From Paenibacillus lentus (lineage in GTDB: Bacteria > Bacillota > Bacilli > Paenibacillales > Paenibacillaceae), in assembly GCF_003931855.1 (NCBI RefSeq), contig NZ_CP034248.1, positions 1,302,001 to 1,366,000 of the forward strand: a stretch of DNA of 64,000 nucleotides, written 5' to 3'. A program made the translations under genes and the position numbers. The notes beneath the pieces are model-generated. The model was not told where the DNA came from and made no database searches. It saw only the letters and a list, made by a program, of their open reading frames with translations. Below, piece after piece: positions 44,221-53,115 of the stretch (position 1 is its first letter; the number at the start of each line of letters is the position of its first letter).

Positions 44221-46329
44221 ATGAAACGCAATCAGTTTATCGGAAGAAGCCGAGGCCAATCTCGAGTGAAATCCGAGCAAAATAAGAGTAAGAGTGGGAA
44301 CGAGAACAAGAACGAGGACGAGAGTAAGAGTCGTAATCGTACCGATATGGGGCAAGGAATGGCCCGCAATCAGGAAGAGGCGAGCCTCCCAAATTTCAGC
44401 CAACAGAGCGAAGATAGCTCTCAAGGTAATGTTAGTTCTCAGAGCGAGGTTAGTGGTCAAAATGACACAGGTTCGCAGACGAATGCTATTTCGCAGAGTA
44501 GTGCTAGCTCTCAAAGCGATACTAATTCTCAAAGTGATGCTAGCTCTCAAAACAGTAAAGGCTCGCAGGACGGCTCTAGTACGCAGAACCTAACTGGCTC
44601 CCGGCATGATTCCGGCTCATCGGACAATGCAGGATCACAGAGCAACGCTAGACCACAGAGCGGTGCTAGTGCCCAGAATAATTCCGGTTCACAGGCTAGC
44701 GCTGGCTCGCAGAATGCAAAATTGTCGGGGAACAAAGTCATTTCGGGGAACTTACAGCAGACGGTGCAGCGGATTCAGCAAGAAACCGGGGCCAGTACGG
44801 ATATTGTTGTACGCGAAATGAGTGTGAACGGACAGAATTCTATTCCGATGGTCGTGATTTATTTAAATGGACTAAGTGATCAAATGATGATCAATTCATT
44901 TGTGATGCGATCCATAACGAACATGAAACAAGGAAAGGCGCAGGACGCAGAAGCTCTGCTGGATCAAATGCAATACAGCTTCTTATCCTTGGGAGAATCA
45001 AAAATAGTTTCGGAGTGGAATGATGTTATTCTCGCTATTTTATCGGGGGATACAGCGATATTTTTGGAAGGAAGCACTCGGGCCATCGTGGCCGGAACAC
45101 AGGGCGGGGAATGGAGATCGGTTACGGAACCGACTTCGGAGCTGGTCGTTCGGGGACCGAAGGATAGTTTTGTTGAGTCGATTGCAACAAATATATCCCT
45201 GATTAGACGGAGGATCAGGAATAAGGATTTATGGCTGGAGACCATGAAGATCGGTGAAGTTACCCACACGCATGTGGGGATGATGTATATCAAAAGTATG
45301 GCAGACCCCAAGGTTGTCCAGGAAGCCAGGCAGCGTCTAGAAAACATCCAGCTTAACGGGGTACTGGAGTCGGGTTATATCGAAGAATTTATTCAGGATA
45401 AGACCTTCACTCTGTTTCCTACGATATACAACACAGAGAGACCGGATACGGCTGCAGGGCACTTGCTAGAGGGCCGTGTGGTGATCATTGTGGATGGAAC
45501 GCCGTTCGTCTTAATTTTGCCGACCGTATTCGGTCATTTCTTTCAATCTCCGGAGGATTATTCACAGCGTTTTGATATTAGTATCCTCATGAGAATGATT
45601 CGCTATCTTAGCTTTTTTATCTTGATTCTTGGTCCAGCTCTATATATCGCGCTGACGACATTCCATTATGAGATGATTCCCTCGCTGCTATTGGTGGGTC
45701 TTCTTGCTCAGCGGGAGGGCGTTCCCTTTCCGGCATTTGTTGAGGCTTTGTTGATGGAGGTCTCCTTTGAACTTCTCCGCGAAGCGGGAGTGCGCATGCC
45801 GCGTGCAGTCGGGCAGACAATTTCAATAGTCGGCGCACTTATATTGGGCCAGGCGGTTGTTGAAGCGGGCCTGATTACACCGGGGATGGTTATTGTTGTT
45901 GCATTGACAGGGATTGCCAGCTTTGCGCCGTCTGCATATAACATAGCTGTTGCCGGTCGACTGGTTCGATTTGGTTTTATGGTTTTGGCTGGTATGTTCG
46001 GCCTCTATGGCATTACCTTAGGGATTCTTGTACTGGTCGTCCATATGAATAGCCTTCGATCCTTTGGCGTGCCATACTTAGCGCCGATTTCACCGTTTGT
46101 TCCAAAGGATCACAAGGATACATTTATACGACTGCCCGCCTGGATATTAAAAACGCCGCCTAACAAAATCAAAGAGCAGTCCCAAATTCGGGAGGACCGA
46201 ATCAAACACTCCATAGGAATGAATCAGCAACAAGGCCAACAGGGCCAACAGGGCCAGCAAGGCCAGCAGTGCCAGCAGGGCCAGCAGGACCAACAAGGTC
46301 AACAGGGTGTTTCGGATCATGGAATGTAA
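44221..46329 (+). CDS. Spore germination protein, GerA (A-subunit) family, with disordered extensions
   Basis: 702 residues, about 200 more than typical. Residues 1-175 are charged then Ser/Gln/Asn-rich (for example SQSSASSQSDTNSQSD) and presumably disordered. The family domain starts near 180 (LQQTVQRIQQETGASTDIVVREM), includes VRGPKDSFVESIATNISLIRRRI, and ends with five or so membrane helices (YEMIPSLLLVGLLAQREGVPFPAF). The last 35 residues are repeated Gly-Gln-Gln. The A subunit forms the germinant-gated channel in the spore inner membrane. First gene of gerABC-type order A-C-B. AGGAG lies 9 bases before the ATG. B. cereus GerIA has a comparable Gln-rich N-terminal extension. Confidence 0.93.
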   Translation: MKRNQFIGRSRGQSRVKSEQNKSKSGNENKNEDESKSRNRTDMGQGMARNQEEASLPNFSQQSEDSSQGNVSSQSEVSGQNDTGSQTNAISQSSASSQSDTNSQSDASSQNSKGSQDGSSTQNLTGSRHDSGSSDNAGSQSNARPQSGASAQNNSGSQASAGSQNAKLSGNKVISGNLQQTVQRIQQETGASTDIVVREMSVNGQNSIPMVVIYLNGLSDQMMINSFVMRSITNMKQGKAQDAEALLDQMQYSFLSLGESKIVSEWNDVILAILSGDTAIFLEGSTRAIVAGTQGGEWRSVTEPTSELVVRGPKDSFVESIATNISLIRRRIRNKDLWLETMKIGEVTHTHVGMMYIKSMADPKVVQEARQRLENIQLNGVLESGYIEEFIQDKTFTLFPTIYNTERPDTAAGHLLEGRVVIIVDGTPFVLILPTVFGHFFQSPEDYSQRFDISILMRMIRYLSFFILILGPALYIALTTFHYEMIPSLLLVGLLAQREGVPFPAFVEALLMEVSFELLREAGVRMPRAVGQTISIVGALILGQAVVEAGLITPGMVIVVALTGIASFAPSAYNIAVAGRLVRFGFMVLAGMFGLYGITLGILVLVVHMNSLRSFGVPYLAPISPFVPKDHKDTFIRLPAWILKTPPNKIKEQSQIREDRIKHSIGMNQQQGQQGQQGQQGQQCQQGQQDQQGQQGVSDHGM
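46225..46310 (+). repeat. 9-base tandem repeat inside the gerA-type gene
   Basis: About nine copies of GGCCAACAG/GGCCAGCAG, in frame, encoding the Gly-Gln-Gln tail of the A subunit. Slight variants include TGCCAG and GGTCAA. Likely to vary in copy number. Confidence 0.85.
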
Positions 46330-46362
46330 GAGGTAATAACTGAGCAAGGAGTTGACGCAGAT

Positions 46363-47574
46363 ATGATAACAAGGACAATAGCGATTGTACTGACGTTATG
46401 CTGTGTTACGTTGTTGACAGGATGCTGGGATGCTATGGATTTGAACGAAAGAGCGGTCGTGTCCGGGATCGGTATTGACTATGACCCTGAATCAGAGAAG
46501 AAATACCAAGTTTCATTTCAAGTCATTTTAGCTGACGAGATTTTAGGCAAAACGAGCCGGGGGGCCACTCCTACATCTTTACATAGTGGTACGGGGAATA
46601 CGATCAGTGAAGCGATACGAGATGCTTCTCATACATTACCGCGCTTAATCTCAACGGCACATGCCCGGCTTATGGTTATTTCTGAAGACGTTGCCCGCAA
46701 GGGAATCTCGGAAGTCATGGACTTTCTAGACAGAGACTCCGATATTCGGCTGTCCGCCAATGTCGTTGTTACAAAAGGGGATATTAGAGCGGCTGACATT
46801 GTAGCAGCTTTGACACCTATAGGAAAAATTAATGCATTTTCGGTTTCAGAGAAGATTGCCATGACGGCACAGCAATCTGGAACCAACCTCATGATACAAA
46901 TCGATGATATTTTACGTGATTTATTAACGCCGGGAGGCGGGCCTGTTATCGATGGCGTGGAACTCTTGGGCGATGTAAGGGAGGCAGGTAAGAAAAGCAG
47001 TTTGGAAAACGTGAAGAGTCCAGGAACTGTCAGGATTGCTCCTATAGCTATTTTTAAAGGCGATAAGCTGGTGGATTGGCTGACGCCAGCCGAGAGCCGT
47101 GGATTGGTATGGATTAGAAATAAAATGAGAAAGACGGCGCTGGTTATTGATTCTAAGCAGGATAAAAATGACATTTCCGTAGATGTTATTCGTTCTCAAA
47201 CGAGTCTGAAGGCGCAGTTGGATGATTCCTCACATCCGGTTATTCAAGTAAAGGTAAGGACCTTGTTATCGGTCAGGGAAACAGACAGCAGGGCTGATCT
47301 GCGCAATCCAGAGGAGCTTCACGCGATTGAGCAAAAGACGAACGAAGCCATCTCAAGGGAGTTGCGGGCGGCCGTCCAAAAAGCCCAGCTAGCAAGGAGC
47401 GATATTTTTCAATTTGGGGATGTTATTGAAAGGGAAAGTCCTGCAGCCTGGAGGAAGCTCGAGGAACGGTGGGAGGATCTGTTTCCGCAGATAAAGGTGG
47501 AGTATACCGTGGACTCCGTCGTTCGCAATACACAAAGTCGCGACCGTGCCTACAACTATAATCAGGGTTCCTGA
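46363..47574 (+). CDS. Spore germination lipoprotein, GerC family
   Basis: 403 residues. The signal peptide with lipobox LTGC (Cys at about 22) is followed by WDAMDLNERAVVSGIGIDYD, the family signature, and the C-terminal domain with SREL...QKAQLARSDIFQFG and WEDLFPQIKVEY. It anchors to the outer face of the spore inner membrane and completes the A-B-C receptor. AAGGAG lies at about 46349-46354. It is followed 13 bases later by the B subunit. Confidence 0.95.
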   Translation: MITRTIAIVLTLCCVTLLTGCWDAMDLNERAVVSGIGIDYDPESEKKYQVSFQVILADEILGKTSRGATPTSLHSGTGNTISEAIRDASHTLPRLISTAHARLMVISEDVARKGISEVMDFLDRDSDIRLSANVVVTKGDIRAADIVAALTPIGKINAFSVSEKIAMTAQQSGTNLMIQIDDILRDLLTPGGGPVIDGVELLGDVREAGKKSSLENVKSPGTVRIAPIAIFKGDKLVDWLTPAESRGLVWIRNKMRKTALVIDSKQDKNDISVDVIRSQTSLKAQLDDSSHPVIQVKVRTLLSVRETDSRADLRNPEELHAIEQKTNEAISRELRAAVQKAQLARSDIFQFGDVIERESPAAWRKLEERWEDLFPQIKVEYTVDSVVRNTQSRDRAYNYNQGS

Positions 47575-47587
47575 GGAGGATGGTTTC

Positions 47588-48886
47588 ATGGAGAAAATTA
47601 GAATTAGCCCTCTGCAATTTTTTTCATTAGTACTGCTGTTCGAGCTGGGAACTGCGCTTGTCGTCAATTTGGGCTTGGAAGCCAAAAAGGATGAATGGTT
47701 AGCCATTCTAATCGGCTTAGCTATTGGCTTGATGCTGTACGCTGTCTATACGAGACTATATCTTTGGTACCCGAATATGCTGCCAACGGCATTTTTTAGA
47801 ATTTTGCTTGGCAGATATTTGGGAACCCTGCTGGGGATTGCTTATATGGTCTTTTTTCTAAACAAAGCATCCAGGGACCTGATGGATGGCGGGCTGTTAG
47901 TCGGTTCTTTTATGCTCCGGGAAACGCCCCTATTCATTATAAATCTGCTAATGATTATTACGGTTGCTTACACACTGCATAAAGGACTGGAGGTACTTGC
48001 ACGCACAGCGTTGATTTTCATGGTCATTGTTATTGCGATTGGCATACTGAGCCTGCTGTTGATGGGGTTTGCAAAAATTATCGACCTCAATCGACTAATG
48101 CCCGTTATGGGGAATGGAATCATGCCGCTGCTTCAAGCAGTTCCCCAAAAAAACTACCAGTTTCCTTTTGCAGAGGTTATTGCGTTCAGTATGCTTCTTC
48201 CTTTTCTTAACAACCCTAAAAAGGGGGTTAAGGCGGGCTATTTCGCTCTTATATTCGCGGGGGTCATTTTGAGTTTAACTGTTGCAACGATCATATCCGT
48301 ACTTGGTGTCGAGCTTGCCGAAAGATCGATGTTTCCTTTACTAGCGACAATCGGTAAGGCTACGATATCTGACTTCATCCAGCGTCCCGATATTTTTGTC
48401 GTTATGACACTTATTGTCGGCGTCTACTTCAAAATGAGCATTTTTTCCTATGCGGCGGTGATTGGGATATCGGATGTATTCAATATTCCGTACCGAAAAT
48501 TGATCTTTCCGGTAGCTTTAATTATTTTATACACAACCACTTTATTAGCTCGCTCCACTAGCGAGTATTTAGTGGAAGGGGGCAAAATGCTGTATTTAGT
48601 CGATCCCCTATTTTATATTGTGCTGCCTGTTATTGTTCTTGTAGCGGCTATCATCCACAAACTCGTATCCCGGTCAGGAGGACCCGGAGCTGGGGGCGGG
48701 GGAACTATTGGAGCTGGCGCCGGGCTCGGAACTGATAGCGTTGCAATGGGAACAGGAGCCGGTGCTGGAAGTGACCGGGGAAGCGGTGCTGCGGGCGGAG
48801 CCAGTACCGGAGTTAAAGCTGGCTCCGGAATCGGATGTGAAGTTACCGGTGTCGGTGCTGGGGCTGGAGACGGTGGTTCCAGCTGA
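47588..48886 (+). CDS. Spore germination permease-like protein, GerB family, with Gly-rich tail
   Basis: 432 residues from the ATG at 47588, with GAGGAGG at 47573-47579. Ten membrane helices of the APC-type fold span residues 1-360 (EKIRISPLQFFSLVLLFELGTAL at the start); this subunit binds the germinant. GerB proteins usually end near here, but this one continues for about 70 residues of Gly/Ala/Ser (for example GAGAGLGTDSVAMGTGAGAG) encoded by 48674-48886. Exactly that stretch overlaps the convergent gene on the other strand. The tail is cytoplasmic or exposed at the helix end and of unknown use. Confidence 0.92.
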   Translation: MEKIRISPLQFFSLVLLFELGTALVVNLGLEAKKDEWLAILIGLAIGLMLYAVYTRLYLWYPNMLPTAFFRILLGRYLGTLLGIAYMVFFLNKASRDLMDGGLLVGSFMLRETPLFIINLLMIITVAYTLHKGLEVLARTALIFMVIVIAIGILSLLLMGFAKIIDLNRLMPVMGNGIMPLLQAVPQKNYQFPFAEVIAFSMLLPFLNNPKKGVKAGYFALIFAGVILSLTVATIISVLGVELAERSMFPLLATIGKATISDFIQRPDIFVVMTLIVGVYFKMSIFSYAAVIGISDVFNIPYRKLIFPVALIILYTTTLLARSTSEYLVEGGKMLYLVDPLFYIVLPVIVLVAAIIHKLVSRSGGPGAGGGGTIGAGAGLGTDSVAMGTGAGAGSDRGSGAAGGASTGVKAGSGIGCEVTGVGAGAGDGGSS

Positions 48887-49129
48887 ACCCCTGGCGGATG
48901 CTTTCGAAGTTTTAAGAGCACGATAGAAATCAGGAACGATCAAGAGAACGAGCAGGGTCCAAGAGATCCATTTCTCCGCATTCGTAAAGAAGGCGTGCCT
49001 AAAGTTGATGAATACGGTATTCCATGGAAAGCCGACGCGCACATCGACCCACATGGCAAACAAAGCGCTTAACAGGAAAAACAGAATCAAAATCGCGTAT
49101 TTTTTCATCAACATGGGCAGGTGGTTCAT
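48674..49129 (-). CDS. Small two-helix membrane protein with Ser-rich tail, overlapping gerB
   Basis: 151 residues. The first about 75 look like a genuine small membrane protein: MKKYAILILFFLLSALFAM is one helix, followed by WVDVRVGFPWNTVFINFRHAFF and a second helix WTLLVLLIVPDFYRAL. The rest is Ser/Gly/Thr-rich and antisense to the gerB-type tail. GAAAGG directly precedes the first ATG; ATG codons 5 and 7 codons later are alternative starts with better spacing. I do not recognise a family. The reasonable core makes it more likely real than a shadow. Confidence 0.6.
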   Translation of the reverse strand: MNHLPMLMKKYAILILFFLLSALFAMWVDVRVGFPWNTVFINFRHAFFTNAEKWISWTLLVLLIVPDFYRALKTSKASARGSAGTTVSSPSTDTGNFTSDSGASFNSGTGSARSTASPVTSSTGSCSHCNAISSEPGASSNSSPAPSSGSS

Positions 49130-49300
49130 CCTTTCGGTTTGAAGTTATAACCCTATTATGAAATAAACTAGGCAATCCCATACGGAGCTTGTGTTTATTC
49201 GCTAGGTATAAAGGGATGCAGACGAATTGCTTAGCTTGACGGATTGTATAACAAGACTTATACTAATTCTAAAATCAAATCATAAGGAATGATTCTATAT

Positions 49301-49690
49301 ATGAAATCACTAAATTTAACGACACAGCGCAAAGCCGTCTATGATGTTGTTCGTAACGCAGACGATCATCCTACTGCCGCAGAAGTGATGAATCGTCTTG
49401 TAGAGCAAGGATATAATTTCGCCTATGGCACAGTATATAATTCACTCCGGTATTTAACCGACAAGGAGTTGATTCGGGAATTGAAGCTTGGTGAGGCTGC
49501 GAGCCGCTATGACGCCAAGCTTGATGATCACCAGCATATTCTGTGCGAAGTATGCGGGAGAGTGGATGAAGTCATGACCAAGGTTCCGGAGGACTGGAGC
49601 GCGGCAGTTGCTAAGGAAACCGGGTATGACGTGCATCATGCCCATGTTGTATTCGGGGGGGTGTGCCAATCATGCATGCAGAAGAAATAA
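49301..49690 (+). CDS. Fur-family metalloregulator, PerR-like
   Basis: 130 residues. The winged helix has TTQRKAVYDVVRNADDHPTAAEVMNRL and YGTVYNSLRYLTDKELI. The metal-site part is RYDAKLDDHQHILCEVCGRVDEV, with C-x2-C here and again in GVCQSCMQKK for structural zinc. The Asp and His pattern resembles PerR, the peroxide sensor, more than Fur, but I cannot settle this by eye. An ATG 4 codons upstream is also possible (AAGG at 49284). It overlaps the next gene by 19 bases. Confidence 0.85.
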   Translation: MKSLNLTTQRKAVYDVVRNADDHPTAAEVMNRLVEQGYNFAYGTVYNSLRYLTDKELIRELKLGEAASRYDAKLDDHQHILCEVCGRVDEVMTKVPEDWSAAVAKETGYDVHHAHVVFGGVCQSCMQKK

Positions 49691-50490
49691 AGAACAGAGT
49701 TCAACCTGGGAACGTGACTCCTTTCAGACGTCCGGGCAATGAACTATCTTACAATGAGGAACCGAACAGCAGCAGTATCCCGGTGGCATGCCCAACGACG
49801 CAGCGCGTCATCCTCGTCAGCCCATTTCCGAGTGAAATCTATGAGTTGGTCAGAGATTTGTCAGTAGGCTGCTTCGATGTTCTTATGTTTCATCATTGGG
49901 AACAAGGAATACGCAATGCCTCTGCAGCCGATCTTGTTATATTCGACCTGACAGCCTATCATCGCCAGGACGAGGCGACATTGATCACGACACGGATGCT
50001 GCAGGATCTGGAGAATATTCCGTCTCTGCTGCTCGTTAATGAAGCGATGCTGTCACAAATGAATCAGCGATTAATGAATTTGGAGCTTCTCGTCTGGCCG
50101 GCTTCGCCCAACGAAATTCTGTACCATGTACAGCGAATCATTCGCACAAGTAATCATCGGCCGGCGGCATCTACGGCTTTGCCGACAGCGAATACGGTTA
50201 TTTTCAAGGATCTGTGGATTGATCGCAAGAAAATGCAGGTGTACCGCGATGGTACAGCTATTGAACTCACGAAGACGGAATACGAACTGCTGATGAAGCT
50301 ATTGGACCATGAAGGGAGCGTCTTGTCCCGAGAAGAGCTGCTGGCGGACGTATGGGAGACTTCTTTTACAGGCGGCAGTAATGTGGTGGATGTGCATATC
50401 AAGAGCTTGCGCAAGAAGCTTGGTGACCGGGCTGTCAGCCCAACTTATATTGCTACCGTTCGCGGGGTGGGATATCGCCTCGCCGATTAA
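49672..50490 (+). CDS. Response-regulator-like winged-helix protein with atypical receiver
   Basis: 272 residues from the ATG at 49672 (GGGGGG about 10 bases upstream; a GTG three codons earlier is possible). After a 45-residue lead comes a receiver-like domain (about 48-160): DLVIFDLTAYH keeps the phospho-acceptor-like Asp. However, the N-terminal acidic pair is missing (ILVSPFPSE) and the conserved Lys near the end is absent (LLVWPASPNE). The C-terminal OmpR/PhoB winged helix (about 175-272) ends VDVHIKSLRKKLGD and TVRGVGYRLAD. No histidine kinase is nearby. It probably works without phosphorylation and is co-translated with the PerR-like gene. Confidence 0.85.
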   Translation: MHAEEIKNRVQPGNVTPFRRPGNELSYNEEPNSSSIPVACPTTQRVILVSPFPSEIYELVRDLSVGCFDVLMFHHWEQGIRNASAADLVIFDLTAYHRQDEATLITTRMLQDLENIPSLLLVNEAMLSQMNQRLMNLELLVWPASPNEILYHVQRIIRTSNHRPAASTALPTANTVIFKDLWIDRKKMQVYRDGTAIELTKTEYELLMKLLDHEGSVLSREELLADVWETSFTGGSNVVDVHIKSLRKKLGDRAVSPTYIATVRGVGYRLAD

Positions 50491-50501
50491 TAGGCATACC
50501 T

Positions 50502-50537
50502 AAAAAACCGTGCACCTGCGAGGTGCACGGTTTTTTT
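50502..50537 (+). terminator. Intrinsic terminator
   Basis: AAAAAACCGTGCACCT-GCG-AGGTGCACGGTTTTTTT, a perfect stem of 16 base pairs. Confidence 0.92.
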
Positions 50538-50641
50538 GCGGCCTTTGAAGAGGAAAGAAGAGGGGAATGTGCGGTTTATGTCGAATATTAACATTATTAT
50601 AATTAAAGTGGGTCATTTTTAAAAAGAAAGGAACCGTACAA

Positions 50642-51883
50642 ATGAAAAATCGCATAACACTCTCCTTATTTATTGCTAGTGGGTCGGTTAGCGTCGTTCC
50701 TATTGTATTGATGTTAGTATGGAGTGCGTCGTCATGGTGGATCGTAGGGATGATATCTGTGGCTGTTGCCCTGCTAGTGGCCTGGCTGCTTACTCGAGCC
50801 ATTACGGGGCGGCTCCGTCATTTGAGCGAATCGATTGTGCAAATTAGCCGTGGCGACCTGTCAGCGCGAATCAGCGATAGCGACCGCAAGGATGAGATTG
50901 GCATGGTGGCGAAACGCCTTCAGGAGGCGGTCGATCATTGGAATGCCATGCTGACAGAGATGCGGCAAGCGTCTAGCCAGGTCAATTTATCGGCGAACCA
51001 GTTATCAGCTAGTGCAGACCAGACTACTAAAGCGATCGAGCACGTGACCTTGGCGATTCAGGAGGTCGCATCTGGAAGTGAACGCCAAATACGCCATATG
51101 GATCGAGGCGTAAATGGGGTTGAAGATATATCACGCCAAGTAGCAGCCATTTCGGGTCATATTCAAGATGTAACCCAAACGATGGAGCAGACAACGGCAG
51201 TCGCCGAAGAAGGAAATACGTCCGTTATTAGTGTTGTAGAGAAAATTGAGCATATCCACCATACCGTGGATGAGCTTGGCTCAGTGATTCAAACTTTAAG
51301 CGAGCACACTGAAAATATTGGTGGAATTGTCGGTGTCATTACGGGGATCGCTCAGCAGACCAATCTGCTTGCCTTGAACGCTTCTATAGAAGCGGCAAGA
51401 GCCGGCGAGGAAGGCCGAGGTTTTGCCGTAGTCGCCTCTGAAGTTCGCAAGCTTGCTGAAGGCTCTGAGAACTATGCCCATCAGATTGAAGATTTGATTG
51501 GCGGAATCCAGGCGGAAGTGAGGCGGGCGCTGGAATCTATGGAAAATGCGAGGAAGGGCGTAGAAGAGGGGATTGTTGCTGTCGACATTTCCGGACGCAG
51601 CTTCTCGCGAATCCGCAGAGCTGTCCGGGGAGCCGCAGCCAAAATTGAAGAAGTATCCGGAGCGGCCCAGGAGTTGATGGCCGGAGCCGGTGAGGTATCA
51701 GAAACGATAGCCGATATTCGCAACATTACGGAGGAGGGCTCCGAGAACGTAACCACCATCTCGGCTGCTGCCGAGGAGCAGTTGGCTTCGATTCAGGAAA
51801 TCGCATCCTCTACAAGCCAATTATCCTCTATCGCCAGACAGTTGGAGGAGATGGTTGACAGATTTAAATTAGGAAAGTCATAA
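50642..51883 (+). CDS. Methyl-accepting chemotaxis protein without extracellular sensor domain
   Basis: 413 residues. Two membrane helices lie almost back to back (about 5-25 and 32-52), leaving no ligand-binding domain outside. A HAMP domain (about 53-105, [27 protein letters not shown]) and the signalling domain follow, with the CheA/CheW-contact hairpin [24 protein letters not shown] and [11 protein letters not shown]. It likely senses a membrane, redox or intracellular cue. GAAAGGAACC lies before the ATG. It is monocistronic. Confidence 0.93.
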   Translation: MKNRITLSLFIASGSVSVVPIVLMLVWSASSWWIVGMISVAVALLVAWLLTRAITGRLRHLSESIVQISRGDLSARISDSDRKDEIGMVAKRLQEAVDHWNAMLTEMRQASSQVNLSANQLSASADQTTKAIEHVTLAIQEVASGSERQIRHMDRGVNGVEDISRQVAAISGHIQDVTQTMEQTTAVAEEGNTSVISVVEKIEHIHHTVDELGSVIQTLSEHTENIGGIVGVITGIAQQTNLLALNASIEAARAGEEGRGFAVVASEVRKLAEGSENYAHQIEDLIGGIQAEVRRALESMENARKGVEEGIVAVDISGRSFSRIRRAVRGAAAKIEEVSGAAQELMAGAGEVSETIADIRNITEEGSENVTTISAAAEEQLASIQEIASSTSQLSSIARQLEEMVDRFKLGKS

Positions 51884-52242
51884 TTTTGTGACAAACAGTC
51901 AAGGTTGCCTAACAAGTCATGCATATGACAGTTGGGCAGCTTTTTTTATATATCACAAAAGGATAAGCTATGGAGGACAAGCAGGACCAGCCATCTGAAG
52001 TCCTAAGCAAATCTATCGAAAGAAGCAATCCGGCTTCTTGAAAAAGAGGTTGATCGATATTTTTTTATAGTTCAAACAATTTCACGAATACCATTATGAT
52101 TCTAAAGTTGGATGCATAAATGTTTCAGCAGGAATTCATTCTAACGAGAAAGATGCAATAGAACGATTTACTTAGACCTCGGTGTCGTTTAAGCTTATGA
52201 TAAACAAAGCTGTTTCAGATAGCTTAAGACGGGGGTAGAGAT
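51884..52242. other. Gene-free interval with terminator and hairpins
   Basis: GGTTGCCTAAC (51903-51913) pairs, with G-U pairs, with GTTGGGCAGC plus a T-run (to 51947), terminating the chemoreceptor gene; a small inner hairpin GTCAT-GCAT-ATGAC sits in its loop. AGAAG-CAATCCGG-CTTCT (about 52020-52038) is a second hairpin. The rest up to the GGGGG ribosome-binding site at 52231 shows nothing recognisable. Confidence 0.5.
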
Positions 52243-53076
52243 GTGGCTAGAAGATTAGAAGGCAAGCGAATTGCGCTAACTGGGCCTCGCCGTGCGGAGG
52301 AGTTAGGCAAGCTGATCGAAAATATGGGTGGGATTCCGTTATATCGTCCCGCGCAAGGAACTGTATTTTTGGATGATGAGAAGCTGCGCCAGGGAATTCA
52401 GACATGGGTTAATCACCCGCCAGAATGGTCGATTTTTACGACGGGAATCGGGCTGAATGCATTGTTTGAAATGGCCGAGGAAATGGGATTACTGGATCCA
52501 TTGCTGAGCAACCTCTCTAAGTCGCATATTGCTGCGCGAGGGTATAAGACGGTAAATGCATTGAAGAAGCGCGGGCTGTCGCCTCATGTCCGGGATGATG
52601 ACGGCAGTACCGATGGACTGATTCGGGAGCTGGCCGCATATGATTTGAAGGATACCACAGTATTGCTTCAGTTATACGGCGACCCTGCTCCGAAGCTTGT
52701 ATCCTGGCTTAGGCAGCAGGGGGCTTCCTGCACGGAAATATTGCCTTACAGCCATGTTGCTCCGCCCGAAGCAGCTTTGGAACAATTGTTATATGACATC
52801 ATTGAAGCGCGGGTTGATGCCGTCTCCTTCACAAGCAGTCCACAGGTGAGATTTCTGTTGGAATATGCAAAGAAGCAGGGGCATTTCAATGATCTTATCG
52901 CTGCGCTAAAGGAATCGGTCATCGCTGTAGCTGTGGGAAAAGTGACGGCTCAGGGATTATATGAAGCTGGTATTCCGCGAGTAGTTGCTCCAAAGGAGGA
53001 ACGAATGGGCAGCATGATTGTTGAGCTGGCGCGCTATTATGCTGGTGAAAGCGATCCTCTGCTGGCAGGCAAATAA
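52243..53076 (+). CDS. Uroporphyrinogen-III synthase (HemD)-like protein
   Basis: 277 residues from a GTG start with GGGGGTAG 5-10 bases upstream; an ATG at 52241 is out of frame and closes at once. The two-lobed HemD fold is suggested by RLEGKRIALTGPRRAEELGKLIENMGG at the start, WSIFTTGIGLNALFEM, and VDAVSFTSSPQVRFLLEYAK with VIAVAVGKVTAQGLYEAGI in the second half. HemD cyclises hydroxymethylbilane for haem, sirohaem and cobalamin. It is away from other hem genes, so it may be a second copy or serve sirohaem supply. It is followed 39 bases later by the ThuA-like gene. Confidence 0.85.
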   Translation: MARRLEGKRIALTGPRRAEELGKLIENMGGIPLYRPAQGTVFLDDEKLRQGIQTWVNHPPEWSIFTTGIGLNALFEMAEEMGLLDPLLSNLSKSHIAARGYKTVNALKKRGLSPHVRDDDGSTDGLIRELAAYDLKDTTVLLQLYGDPAPKLVSWLRQQGASCTEILPYSHVAPPEAALEQLLYDIIEARVDAVSFTSSPQVRFLLEYAKKQGHFNDLIAALKESVIAVAVGKVTAQGLYEAGIPRVVAPKEERMGSMIVELARYYAGESDPLLAGK

Positions 53077-53115
53077 GCCTTTGGCAGGGAACCTAACAGA
53101 CAGGAGGAGCAAATC

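Noticed and set aside
48708-48926. 72-codon plus-strand ORF in a second frame over the gerB tail
   Set aside because: No start context. It is open only because the segment is GC-rich and repetitive, and the gerB frame continues from a conserved domain.
52241-52258. ATG immediately before the hemD-like gene
   Set aside because: It is out of frame and stops after five codons; the GTG at 52243 gives the full-length protein.
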